Position numbers and translations under genes: made by a program. Positions 9,131-17,806 of a stretch of DNA of 64,000 nt are shown piece by piece. The DNA comes from Dehalococcoidia bacterium (GTDB lineage Bacteria; Chloroflexota; Dehalococcoidia; GIF9; UBA5629). The notes under the pieces were generated by a model. The model did not search any database, was not told the DNA's origin, and saw only the letters and a list, made by a program, of their open reading frames with translations. Position 1 is the stretch's first letter. Every line of letters begins with the position of its first letter. Where the stretch lies: positions 310,001-374,000 of the forward strand of contig JBAZEK010000002.1 of NCBI GenBank assembly GCA_041653995.1. Reading direction: 5' to 3'.

Positions 9131-9573
9131 TTTATCTCCTTAACCATGCTCCCATCGGGGAGGGAGGCCAGCGCCTCATCAAGTTTATTTAATCGATCTT
9201 CAGTCAGCCCCTGCAGGAATTCCCGTGCCCGCTCGCGGGCTGAGCTGTAGAGCCGGTCCGTAAGTCCATGCCCCCTGGCTGATAAACGGCAGACCACAAC
9301 CCTGCGGTCCTCTCTACTGTTTTCTCTCGTTATAATGTCTCTGCCCACCAGGCGGTCCACGATGCCCGTAGCCGTGGCAAGGGTAACGCCCAGGGCAGAG
9401 GCCAATTCGCTCATCCTGGCAGCCCCGTTCAGGTAAAGTAACAGCACGACCTTCAATTGCGGTGTGGTCAGGTCAAGATCCAGCAATTCCTGGTGCGCCA
9501 GAGGAAGAAGCTGCCGGAAAGCGCTCTCAACCCTGCCTAAAATCCGGTCGACCGTCTCATTCTTTTCTATCAT
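9127..9573 (-). CDS. MarR-family transcriptional regulator
   Basis: A 148-residue winged-helix regulator. The pattern LTTPQLKVVLLLYLNG...MSELASALGVTLATATGIVDRLVGRDIITRENSREDRR is the MarR DNA-binding core with its wing. Such proteins usually repress their own operon and are released by phenolic or other small ligands or by oxidation. It overlaps the downstream epimerase by 4 bases. The AT-rich stretch upstream (9590-9660) is the likely operator region, although I could not define a clear palindrome. Confidence 0.88.
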   Translation of the reverse strand: MIEKNETVDRILGRVESAFRQLLPLAHQELLDLDLTTPQLKVVLLLYLNGAARMSELASALGVTLATATGIVDRLVGRDIITRENSREDRRVVVCRLSARGHGLTDRLYSSARERAREFLQGLTEDRLNKLDEALASLPDGSMVKEIK

Positions 9574-9681
9574 TCTCTCACGCCGCCGAAGTAATAGCTC
9601 GATGATTAGTATAATATAAATAGTTTGTGTAATGCAAATTATTGTATCTGGATTAACTGTGTTGGGGCGGAGGACAAGCGG

Positions 9682-10434
9682 TTATAACCCGAGGAGGCTG
9701 TCGACCGCCCGGGGGACGTCTGCCAACAGGCCGCTGAAATCTGCCGGCGGTATACCTTCAAGGTTATTGCCGATGACCTTTTTGCTTACCTCGAGAGGTT
9801 GCTTCGAGTGCGCGCGGCTGTCCGTTGTCTGATATGTCTTCATACCTGTCAAGGCAGCCACCATATCGTTGGCCGGGTCATCGCCGACCATCAGGCACTC
9901 CTCAGGCTGAACATCAATCAAACGGCAAATCTGCCTGAAATATCCGAGCTGGGGTTTGCAGTAGCGCATATTGTCGATATGCGTGATAAGGTCAACCTCT
10001 GCACCGCTCAATCCGGCCCAGACTATTCTTTTCTGCTGCACGGAGAGCGGCCAGATGGGGTTGGTGGCCACCACTAACTTTAACTTACGCTCCTTGACAT
10101 ACCTGAAGACGTTGCCGACCCCGGGAGTGGCCACAACGGTATCCCGGAAAACGTCGAAGTCCAGGCTGAAGAATTGCTCGAACCGGGCCCAAACCTCTTT
10201 CCTGTTTACATCAAGCCCGTCGCATAACGCGGTGATGAAAAGTTCGCGGTTAATTTTGCTGCCGTCGTTGTTACGCAGTTCGACAGTGGCTTTCATCAGC
10301 CTTTCGGCAAATTGCCCGTCGGGGAAAACTCCCTCAAACCTGGCTGCCAGCCTGGGATAGTAGCCGTTAACGAATTTAACCTCTTCGAATAGGATGAGAG
10401 TGTTATCCAGATCGAATAATACAGCTTTGAGCAT
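9682..10434 (-). CDS. HAD-superfamily hydrolase
   Basis: About 250 residues with haloacid-dehalogenase motifs: motif I VLFDLDNTLI at the N-terminus (nucleophile Asp and acid/base Asp), a Thr in the VVATNP region as motif II, and the motif III/IV acid pair VGDDPANDM. The alpha-helical cap between motifs I and II indicates a subfamily I phosphatase. The start at 10434 is chosen because motif I follows directly; the frame continues upstream to 10518 without homology. It is monocistronic between divergent neighbours. Its substrate is unknown. Confidence 0.82.
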   Translation of the reverse strand: MLKAVLFDLDNTLILFEEVKFVNGYYPRLAARFEGVFPDGQFAERLMKATVELRNNDGSKINRELFITALCDGLDVNRKEVWARFEQFFSLDFDVFRDTVVATPGVGNVFRYVKERKLKLVVATNPIWPLSVQQKRIVWAGLSGAEVDLITHIDNMRYCKPQLGYFRQICRLIDVQPEECLMVGDDPANDMVAALTGMKTYQTTDSRAHSKQPLEVSKKVIGNNLEGIPPADFSGLLADVPRAVDSLLGL

Positions 10435-10604
10435 ATTTGAAAACCGCCTGTCAATTTTACGTTTTTCACCTCTCCCGGACAAATTGCCGGGCGCGCCGGT
10501 CCTGTACCGCAGAGTCATAGTTCAGTCCCCATACGTCATCGCTATGTGACTTGTCGGCCGGGGCCTGCAAGCGCATAATATGGGCAAAAATGGGGGAGAC
10601 TGCT

Positions 10605-11438
10605 ATGAATCAGAAAGAGGGCCATTTTAAGGGTACCGACAATCACAATCTTTACTGGAGGTGCTGGCTGCCCGATGGCCAGGTCAAGGCAGTGATACTG
10701 GTAGCACACGGCCTGGGCGAGCATATATCCCGCTATAATAACCTCGTTAACAAAGTTGTCCCCCTGGGTTACGCAGTGTACGGCCTCGATCACCAGGGCC
10801 ATGGCAAGTCCGAGGGCCAGAGAGTGTACGTTAAACGCTTTCAGACCTACCTGAACGACCTCCATACGCTTTACAAAATGGCGAACGCTGATAATCCCGA
10901 CAAAAAGGTTTTCCTCTACGGCCATAGCATGGGCGGCCTGATCGCCACCGTCTATGCGCTCCAGCACCAGCACGACCTGGTCGGACTGGTCATATCCGCC
11001 CCCGCGCTCAAGCCGGGCGAGAGTATTTCCCCGGCCATCATCGGCATGGCAAGGTTCCTCTCTGCCGTCACACCCAGGATGGGCGTGCAGGCGCTGGACT
11101 CAACTTACATCAGCCAGGACAAGGAGGTGGTCGAAGCCTATGATAAGGACCCTCTCGTTTACCGCGGAAAGGTTACCGCCCGGCTCGGCTCGGAGCTTTT
11201 TACAACCATGAAAGCCGTCGATTCAAAGCTCCAGTCCATCGTAATACCGCTGCTCATCCTGCAGGGTTCGGAGGACAAGATGGTCAATCAGGAAGGCGCC
11301 AAGGGTCTTTACGCAAAGGCCGGCTCAAAGGATAAGACCCTTAAGATATACGAGGGTTTCTACCACGAAGTCCACAATGAGCCGGGCAAGGACAGGGTCT
11401 TTACCGACATGGGGATGTGGCTGGCCGACCATACCTAG
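10605..11438 (+). CDS. Monoacylglycerol lipase/lysophospholipase-like hydrolase
   Basis: A 277-residue alpha/beta hydrolase of the monoglyceride lipase (PldB/YpfH-like) family. VAHGLGEH forms the oxyanion region, YGHSMGGLIA the nucleophile elbow, LILQGSEDKMV the acid and YHEVHNE the catalytic His, the full Ser-Asp-His triad. It would hydrolyse monoacylglycerols or lysophospholipids. The ATG at 10605 has a GGGGGAG ribosome site; the same frame is open further upstream but without homology. It is probably monocistronic. Confidence 0.85.
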   Translation: MNQKEGHFKGTDNHNLYWRCWLPDGQVKAVILVAHGLGEHISRYNNLVNKVVPLGYAVYGLDHQGHGKSEGQRVYVKRFQTYLNDLHTLYKMANADNPDKKVFLYGHSMGGLIATVYALQHQHDLVGLVISAPALKPGESISPAIIGMARFLSAVTPRMGVQALDSTYISQDKEVVEAYDKDPLVYRGKVTARLGSELFTTMKAVDSKLQSIVIPLLILQGSEDKMVNQEGAKGLYAKAGSKDKTLKIYEGFYHEVHNEPGKDRVFTDMGMWLADHT

Positions 11439-11601
11439 AGCAGAATTTTTTTTCTGAATATTCTATAATCTAGGCTGGATTTCATCCTCTGCAAAGCTCT
11501 GTTAGCTAAAATTTACCAGTTCACCTGTTAGTGTTAATAAGGAGGTTGGTACTGCATATAGATGGTGATCGTATCCATTTATCATGGAGGCACTTGGTTT
11601 T

Positions 11602-12849
11602 ATGGCGATACAGAACGTTTTTTACAGGGAACTGCTGGACAACCTTTACGACGGTGTATTTTTCGTAGATTCCAACAAGGTCATAACCTACTGGAACAGG
11701 GCCGCTGAGAATATCACAGGCTATGCCTGGGAGGACGTGGTGGGGAAGGGCTGCTCCGATAATATCCTGGTTCACATTGATGAAAAAGGGAACCCCTTGT
11801 GCGAGTCGGGCTGCCCGCTGCAGGCCGCTATAAAGGACGGCAAAAGCAGGGAACTCAACGCCTTCCTCAAGCACCGGGACGGACACATGCTGCCCGTTCT
11901 GGTCAAGGTCAACGCCATACATGATGCGAATGGCGAAATAATAGGCGGAATTCAGAGTTTTAACGATAATTCGTCTCTATTATACGTAAAAAAACATGCT
12001 GCGGAGCTGGAGAAACTTTCGACCTGTGACGGGCTGACGGGTGTAGGAAACCGGCGCTATGCCGATCTCACCTTGCAGAAAAAGCTGGCCGAGCTCAAAC
12101 GCTACGGGTCGACCTTTGGAGTGCTCTTCGCCGACATAGACAACTTAAAATCGGTCAACGATACCTACGGGCACGAGGCAGGCGATGAGGTTTTGAAACT
12201 GGCGGCCCAGACTATGCTGTCGAATATAAGACCCTTTGATTTCATCTTCCGCTGGGGAGGGGACGAGTTCATGCTGATCCTGGTCAATGTGGACCAGCGC
12301 AGGTTGCTTGCCACCGCCGAGAGAGTGCGGGCTGCGGTTCAGAACGCCGGTCTGCGACTCGGTCCAAATATCATCCATGTGACCGTGTCAGTCGGAGGGA
12401 CAGTTGCCCAACCTGATGACATGGATAAAAGTATCCTGGCCAGGACGGACAATTTCATGTACCGCTGCAAGGAAGAGGGCAAGAACAGGTGCCTGGTGGA
12501 CGATCTATCCATCCCCCAGACGGCACAATCGACCACATATGCCTCAGTCGCCGATCCCGCCCCGCATCAAACCGCTGCCGGTAAAGCTGTTGCGCCACAA
12601 ATAGTACATATCCCCGCCTTATTCGGCAGGGTGGATATACACGCTCCGGTCAGCATAGCTGTAGTTTACCGGCATAGCACCAATGGCGCCCCACAGGGGT
12701 CGGCAGATGCCGGCACGTCCGGATACAGCAATAGAAATTCCCCTGTCTTTGATCTGATCATCTATCCCTCACAGTACACTCCACCCCATTTATTAAATCC
12801 ACGTCAGGAGAAAAGAAACAACTCAAACCACGCAGATAAAACCGACTAA
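11602..12849 (+). CDS. PAS-GGDEF diguanylate cyclase with unusual C-terminal tail
   Basis: A predicted cytosolic c-di-GMP synthase. An N-terminal PAS domain (about residues 5-125, with a GCSDNIL...LCESGCPL cysteine-bearing loop) is joined by a short helix to a GGDEF domain (about 140-300). The active site WGGDEF lies near residue 219, and RPFD ends five residues before GGDEF, the spacing of a product-inhibition I-site. The last ~115 residues are low in recognisable structure and look like reading-through of non-coding sequence. Two ATGs are possible; 11602 has a GGAGG upstream, 11584 does not. Confidence 0.85.
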   Translation: MAIQNVFYRELLDNLYDGVFFVDSNKVITYWNRAAENITGYAWEDVVGKGCSDNILVHIDEKGNPLCESGCPLQAAIKDGKSRELNAFLKHRDGHMLPVLVKVNAIHDANGEIIGGIQSFNDNSSLLYVKKHAAELEKLSTCDGLTGVGNRRYADLTLQKKLAELKRYGSTFGVLFADIDNLKSVNDTYGHEAGDEVLKLAAQTMLSNIRPFDFIFRWGGDEFMLILVNVDQRRLLATAERVRAAVQNAGLRLGPNIIHVTVSVGGTVAQPDDMDKSILARTDNFMYRCKEEGKNRCLVDDLSIPQTAQSTTYASVADPAPHQTAAGKAVAPQIVHIPALFGRVDIHAPVSIAVVYRHSTNGAPQGSADAGTSGYSNRNSPVFDLIIYPSQYTPPHLLNPRQEKRNNSNHADKTD

Positions 12850-12954
12850 AATATATAACGCACCTCCTCACTCGGGAATAAAGTAACCAGTACCCTCCCG
12901 TCAGATTGCAGGCCATATCGCAATCAGTAACCCATTCGTCCGCATAAATGATGC

Positions 12955-12960
12955 TATAAT
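12955..12960 (+). promoter_or_regulatory. Candidate -10 box for the 13036 gene
   Basis: A perfect TATAAT follows the GGDEF gene, about 75 bases before the lipoprotein-like start codon. No convincing -35 box is seen. It would give a leader of about 70 bases ending in a GGGAGG ribosome site. Confidence 0.4.
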
Positions 12961-13035
12961 TAAGCAGCCGCATGAATGTCCCTTTTCAGCACTGGTTTCA
13001 TGGCGATTATCCTCGTAAACGGGAGGTACTTTAAG

Positions 13036-13386
13036 ATGAAGCATTTTAATGTTATTGCGATCGCCCTTATTGCTACGGTTCTTGCCCTGCTGCCCGCATC
13101 TCTTTCCTGTAGCAGCTCAAGCGGTGCGGATATTTATCTTGAAGGCGTCAGCATCGGTTCCCTCTCATCCGGGGGAAAACCGATCAGCGGTTTGCCTGTG
13201 CAGGGAGTCAATATAGTGATTAAGGCCAAGACCACCAAGGTTCTGGTCAGTCAGTCAGGCGGCATGACGACGATCAGATTGCAGCCCTCAAACGCCGTCA
13301 TCACCAGCAGTTCTGACGGCATCTCTTTTACCGGATTAGAGCCTGATCAGATCGAGATCAAATGGGATCCGGCTACCACTAAATAA
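13036..13386 (+). CDS. Small exported protein of unknown function
   Basis: A 116-residue protein with a clear N-terminal signal (positively charged start, hydrophobic core, then LPASLSCSSSSG). The Cys suggests a lipoprotein, although the residue at -3 is Ser rather than the usual Leu. The mature part is short, Ser/Gly/Ile-rich and predicted to be beta-stranded. The ATG at 13036 follows GGGAGG; the frame opens further upstream at 12976 but the signal sequence begins here. It ends 4 bases before the first helicase, so the two may be co-transcribed. Its function is not recognisable. Confidence 0.65.
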   Translation: MKHFNVIAIALIATVLALLPASLSCSSSSGADIYLEGVSIGSLSSGGKPISGLPVQGVNIVIKAKTTKVLVSQSGGMTTIRLQPSNAVITSSSDGISFTGLEPDQIEIKWDPATTK

Positions 13387-13390
13387 TTCT

Positions 13391-15613
13391 ATGGACATAC
13401 TGGCAGGGTTGAATGAGGCCCAGCGTGAGGCCGTTCAGTACATTAAAGGGCCTTTACTGATACTGGCGGGCCCGGGCAGCGGCAAGACGCGGGTTATCAC
13501 CCACCGCATAGCCTATCTGGTTAAAACCACGGGAGTCAGCCCCCGCCATATTATGGCCGTCACCTTCACCAACAAGGCTGCCCGCGAGATGCAGGAGCGC
13601 CTGCAACGGCTGCTCGGCAACCTGGCAGAACAGGTATGGGCAGGAACATTTCATGCCATTTGCGCCCGCATCCTGCGCAAGGACGGCAAGTCCCTGGGGC
13701 TCGACACCAACTTCGTTATTTACGATGAGGAAGATCAGCAGAGCCTGGTCAAACAATGCCTGCTCGATCTCGACCTGGACCCCAGGCAGTATAATCCGCA
13801 GAAAATCCGCAACGCCATCAGTCAGGCCAAGAGCCAGCAGATTACGTATGCCGGCCTGGCTGCCAGGGCCAGAAGTCCCTGGGACGATATTGTCTGTCGT
13901 GTCTATGAGCGCTACCAGGAGCAGCTCGGACAGAGCAACGCCGCCGATTTCGACGACCTCCTGATGAAGGTGGTCCAGCTGTTTGATAAACACCCGGCGG
14001 TCCTGGAGCAATATCGTTCCCGCTACCTTCACCTGCTGGTTGATGAATTCCAGGATACCAACCTGATTCAATATAAGCTGATACGCCAGCTGGGCGGTAA
14101 ACATCGCAATGTCTGCGTCGTCGGAGATCCCGACCAGTCCATTTACTCCTGGAGATTCGCCGATATACGTAACATACTCAGCTTTGAGAAGGACTTCCCG
14201 GACGCCAGGGTCATCGTCCTGGAGCAAAATTACAGGTCCACTAAAAATATACTGGGGGCAGCCTCGGCCATCATATCCGCCAACAAGAAGCGTAAAGAAA
14301 AAGAGCTCTGGACGGATAATACAAAGGGCACACCCGTTTTTCTGGTTAAAACCTACAACGAGCAGGAAGAGGCGCAATTCGTAGCAAACGAGATCCTGAA
14401 GTTAAGCGGCAGCGACGGCATCAAGCCCGGCGATTGCGTGGTGATGTACCGCACCAACGCGCAGTCGCGCGCCGTGGAAGAGGCCTTCATGCGCTACGGG
14501 CTCAAGTACAAGCTGGTGGGCGGTACACGTTTCTACCAGCGCCGTGAGATAAAAGACACCGTGGCCTACCTGCGCGTCATTCAAAATCCCTTCGATAATA
14601 TCAGCCTGTCGCGCATCATAAGGATACCCGGCCGGGGCATAGGGGCGAAAACCCTGTCCGACCTCACCAACTGGGCGCGGGAAAACAACCTCTCTCTGTT
14701 TGCCGCCGTCAAAGCGGTCAACGAGGGCGGGGGACCGGGATTCGGCGCCAGGATAAACACCGCCCTGACAGGCTTCTACCGCATGCTCAACGACCTGATT
14801 ATGGAGGGGCAGCAGCTCAGCCTGATCAAACTGATGGACACCATACTGGAGAGGTCGGGATACCGTGAGACGATCAGAGGCGAGGAGGATGGTGAGGAGC
14901 GCTGGGAAAATATACAGGAGCTGCGCACCGTTGCAGCCGATTATGATGATCTCCCGCCCGGTGAGGGGCTGGCGCCGTTCCTGGAGAAGGTCAGCCTGGT
15001 GGCGGACACTGACGAGATCGAAAGCAGGGAGGACACCGTCACGCTGATAACCCTGCACCAGGCCAAGGGCCTGGAGTTCCCCATTGTTTTCATCGTGGGA
15101 CTGGAGGAGGGGCTGCTGCCGCACAGGCGCTCCATGGAAGAGGGCGGGGACGAGCTCGAGGAGGAGCGCCGCCTCTGCTATGTCGGAGTTACGCGCGCGG
15201 AGCGCAACGTCTACCTGATGCACACCGCCCGGCGAGCTATCTTCGGCATGAGCTCGGAAAGCACCCCCTCCCGGTTCCTGGACGATCTGCCGGAACACCT
15301 GGTTGAACGCAAAGGTATGGTCCCGGGTGAGGAGCAACCGAGCGGGAGCGTGAGAGTGCGCACACAGCGCTGGCGAGACGAGGATGAAGGCATTAATATC
15401 GCAGACCTCCTGGCAAAAAAGAGCGGCCTCCGGCAACCTGCTGCGGGACTGGCGGAGTTAAATCCCGGTGACCGCGTGCGCCATGCCAAATTCGGAGACG
15501 GCCAGGTTATAGGCGTCAGGGTGACCGGGCAGGATCGCGAGGTTATCGTGGCTTTCGAAGAAAGCGGCGTTAAAAAGCTGCTGCTCAGTATGGCGCTGCT
15601 CGAGAAAATCTGA
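13391..15613 (+). CDS. UvrD/PcrA-type SF1A DNA helicase (copy 1)
   Basis: A 740-residue 3'-5' DNA helicase with all superfamily 1A motifs: I AGPGSGKTRV (Walker A), II LVDEFQDTN, III VVGDPDQSIYSWR, IV QNYRST, V TLHQAKGLEFPIVF and VI RRLCYVGVTRAERN. The C-terminus has the PcrA-like GDRVRHAKFGDGQVIGV module that binds RNA polymerase or DNA. It would act in nucleotide-excision and mismatch repair and in clearing protein-DNA blocks. It lies directly before a second complete paralogue. Its length is typical for PcrA. Confidence 0.93.
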   Translation: MDILAGLNEAQREAVQYIKGPLLILAGPGSGKTRVITHRIAYLVKTTGVSPRHIMAVTFTNKAAREMQERLQRLLGNLAEQVWAGTFHAICARILRKDGKSLGLDTNFVIYDEEDQQSLVKQCLLDLDLDPRQYNPQKIRNAISQAKSQQITYAGLAARARSPWDDIVCRVYERYQEQLGQSNAADFDDLLMKVVQLFDKHPAVLEQYRSRYLHLLVDEFQDTNLIQYKLIRQLGGKHRNVCVVGDPDQSIYSWRFADIRNILSFEKDFPDARVIVLEQNYRSTKNILGAASAIISANKKRKEKELWTDNTKGTPVFLVKTYNEQEEAQFVANEILKLSGSDGIKPGDCVVMYRTNAQSRAVEEAFMRYGLKYKLVGGTRFYQRREIKDTVAYLRVIQNPFDNISLSRIIRIPGRGIGAKTLSDLTNWARENNLSLFAAVKAVNEGGGPGFGARINTALTGFYRMLNDLIMEGQQLSLIKLMDTILERSGYRETIRGEEDGEERWENIQELRTVAADYDDLPPGEGLAPFLEKVSLVADTDEIESREDTVTLITLHQAKGLEFPIVFIVGLEEGLLPHRRSMEEGGDELEEERRLCYVGVTRAERNVYLMHTARRAIFGMSSESTPSRFLDDLPEHLVERKGMVPGEEQPSGSVRVRTQRWRDEDEGINIADLLAKKSGLRQPAAGLAELNPGDRVRHAKFGDGQVIGVRVTGQDREVIVAFEESGVKKLLLSMALLEKI

Positions 15614-15649
15614 TTAATACACTCGAATCAATTTATCTTGACTATCGGA

Positions 15650-17806
15650 ATGGATCCCTTAGAAGGCCTCAACCCCGCTCAGAAAAGGGCCGTACAGACA
15701 GTGGAAGGCCCGTTGCTGGTGTATGCCGGCCCGGGCAGCGGTAAAACGCGGGTTATCGTTCACCGCATCGCCTATATGGTTTCCTGCGCCGGCATCAACC
15801 CGCGACACATACTGGCCGTGACATTCTCCCGCCGGGCCGCTGCAGAGATGCAGAAGCGCCTTGCAGAAATGTTCGACAAACCGCCTGTTGTAACGGTCAG
15901 CACCATCCATGCAGCCTGCCTGCGCATACTTGGCAGGGAGGGTGTGCCCGGCATGGGCACCGGCTTCACCGTGTATGACGACGAAGAGGGCAACAAGCTT
16001 ATCCGGCAATGTATAGTGAAAGCCGGTTTGAACTTAGAAGAAACCAATCTCCGCCGCACAAAGGGATTAATCAGCCAGTTTAAGGTCAGCGGGGTCAATC
16101 CTGAAGCCGCTTCTGTTGGGGCGGAGCGCCTTGATGAGGCATCCGCTGCCATATATCGCCTTTATCAGTCCGCCCTTAAGAAAAACCGCGCCCTGGATTA
16201 TGACGATATGCTGGTCTTCACCAGCCGCCTGTTACAGGACAACCCTGACGTTTTACGGCGCTATCAGCAGATGTTCAAATATATCCTGGTCGACGAATTC
16301 CAGGATACAAGCAGCCTCCAGTACCGCATAATCCGCATGCTGGGGTCCGGGCATGGCAATGTATGCGTCGTTGGAGATCCCGATCAGACCATCTATTCCT
16401 GGAGACAGGCCGAGGTTCGCAACGCGGACATATTCCGCAGGGATTTCCCCGGCGCCGGAATCATTGACCTCGAGGAGAACTATCGCTCGACGTTGACCAT
16501 TGTACAGGCGGCTAATGCTCTGATCGCTCGCAACAGCATGCGCAGAAGCAGGCGGCTATCAACATCACGCGAGGCCGGCAGCCCCATGTCCGTAATACGG
16601 CTCAAGGACGGCAAGGACGAAGCCCATTTCATCGCCACACGTATCAAAGCCCTGGCGGCCGAATCCGGTATGAAATTGAGCGATTTCGCCGTACTCTATC
16701 GCGTCAACGCGCAGTCACGGGAGCTGGAGGATGCCTTCAATCTCGAGAAGCTATCCTACAGGCTGGCCACCGGCACGCCCTTTTACAAACGCCGGGAGGT
16801 AATGGACCTGGCCGCCTGGCTCAGAGTGATACGTAATCCCGCCGATGACGCTGCGTTCCTGCGCGTGATAAAACTGGCCGGCAAAGGCATCGGCCCCCAG
16901 ACTCTGGCCCGGGTGCAGGAGCTGGCTGCCGGAACAAAGATTCATCTTCATCAGGCGCTGGAGCAGGCAGCTACCGGCGGGCTGCCCTCGCTCGGCCAGC
17001 CCGCCCGCAATTCGGCCGGCCATTTCAACGCGCTCCTGCAGGAATTGCACACTCGTAGCAGGCACATCAGTTTAACATCGCTGCTCAACCTGATTGTGGA
17101 GAGGACGGCCTACCTGGAGCACCTCAAAGGCGAGGACAATTCTGATGAACGACTGGAAAACGTATTGGAGCTCATTTCGCTGGCTGCGGCCTATGAACAT
17201 CTCAATCCCCCGACCGCTGTCAGTTCACTGCTCGGCAGGATCAGCCAGGCTTCCCAGGCTGCTGAGGCGCAGCATCCGCAGGACGCGGTCGTTTTCAATA
17301 CCTTGCACGGGTCCAAGGGCTCTGAATTCCACGTGGTCTTTATCGCCGGCGTTGAGGAGGGATTGCTGCCGCACAGCAGGTCGTCGGACGAGCAATCAAA
17401 GCTGGAGGAAGAGCGCAGGTTGTGCTATGTGGGCATATCCAGGGCCATGGACGATGTTTATCTGACATATGTTGAGAAACGGCTGGCCCACGGCGAACTC
17501 AGTTATCGAACGCCGTCCCGATTCTTGCGGGAACTGCCCGGCTCACTGGTCGTCAGCCGAAATCTGGCCGGCCCCGTGCCGGCACAGCCGCTCTCCGCAC
17601 AGCATCCCGTCCCGACTGAAACGCCCGGGCAAAATCCGGCCGTGTCGTTCAGGCCGGGAGACATTGTCCGGCATCGCAGCTTCGGAGAAGGAAGGGTAAC
17701 GCGTGTGATCAAGCAGGCCAAAGATTTTCATGTTATAGTAGTTTTCGATAACTTCGGAGTGAAAACATTCCTCGGCAGCCTAGCTGCCCTTGAGAAAATA
17801 ACTTGA
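15650..17806 (+). CDS. UvrD/PcrA-type SF1A DNA helicase (copy 2)
   Basis: A 718-residue paralogue of the preceding helicase, clearly diverged but with intact motifs: AGPGSGKTRV, LVDEFQDTS, VVGDPDQTIYSWRQ, ENYRST, TLHGSKGSEFHVVF and RRLCYVGISRAMDD. It keeps the C-terminal GDIVRHRSFGEGRVTRV module. The ATG at 15650 is chosen because homology begins at DPLEGLNPAQ; a TTG lies 12 bases earlier. Both copies look functional, so they probably have divided roles (repair, replication restart, transcription-coupled repair). Its stop overlaps the GH1 start. Confidence 0.92.
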   Translation: MDPLEGLNPAQKRAVQTVEGPLLVYAGPGSGKTRVIVHRIAYMVSCAGINPRHILAVTFSRRAAAEMQKRLAEMFDKPPVVTVSTIHAACLRILGREGVPGMGTGFTVYDDEEGNKLIRQCIVKAGLNLEETNLRRTKGLISQFKVSGVNPEAASVGAERLDEASAAIYRLYQSALKKNRALDYDDMLVFTSRLLQDNPDVLRRYQQMFKYILVDEFQDTSSLQYRIIRMLGSGHGNVCVVGDPDQTIYSWRQAEVRNADIFRRDFPGAGIIDLEENYRSTLTIVQAANALIARNSMRRSRRLSTSREAGSPMSVIRLKDGKDEAHFIATRIKALAAESGMKLSDFAVLYRVNAQSRELEDAFNLEKLSYRLATGTPFYKRREVMDLAAWLRVIRNPADDAAFLRVIKLAGKGIGPQTLARVQELAAGTKIHLHQALEQAATGGLPSLGQPARNSAGHFNALLQELHTRSRHISLTSLLNLIVERTAYLEHLKGEDNSDERLENVLELISLAAAYEHLNPPTAVSSLLGRISQASQAAEAQHPQDAVVFNTLHGSKGSEFHVVFIAGVEEGLLPHSRSSDEQSKLEEERRLCYVGISRAMDDVYLTYVEKRLAHGELSYRTPSRFLRELPGSLVVSRNLAGPVPAQPLSAQHPVPTETPGQNPAVSFRPGDIVRHRSFGEGRVTRVIKQAKDFHVIVVFDNFGVKTFLGSLAALEKIT

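Noticed and set aside
11439..11460. A terminator after the monoacylglycerol lipase gene
   Set aside because: There is a T-run (ttttttttc) but the adjoining CAGAA/TTCTG stem is only 5 bp and places the T-run in the loop.
13454..15436. Long minus-strand frames opposite the first helicase
   Set aside because: The sense strand encodes all helicase motifs; the antisense translations show no family features.
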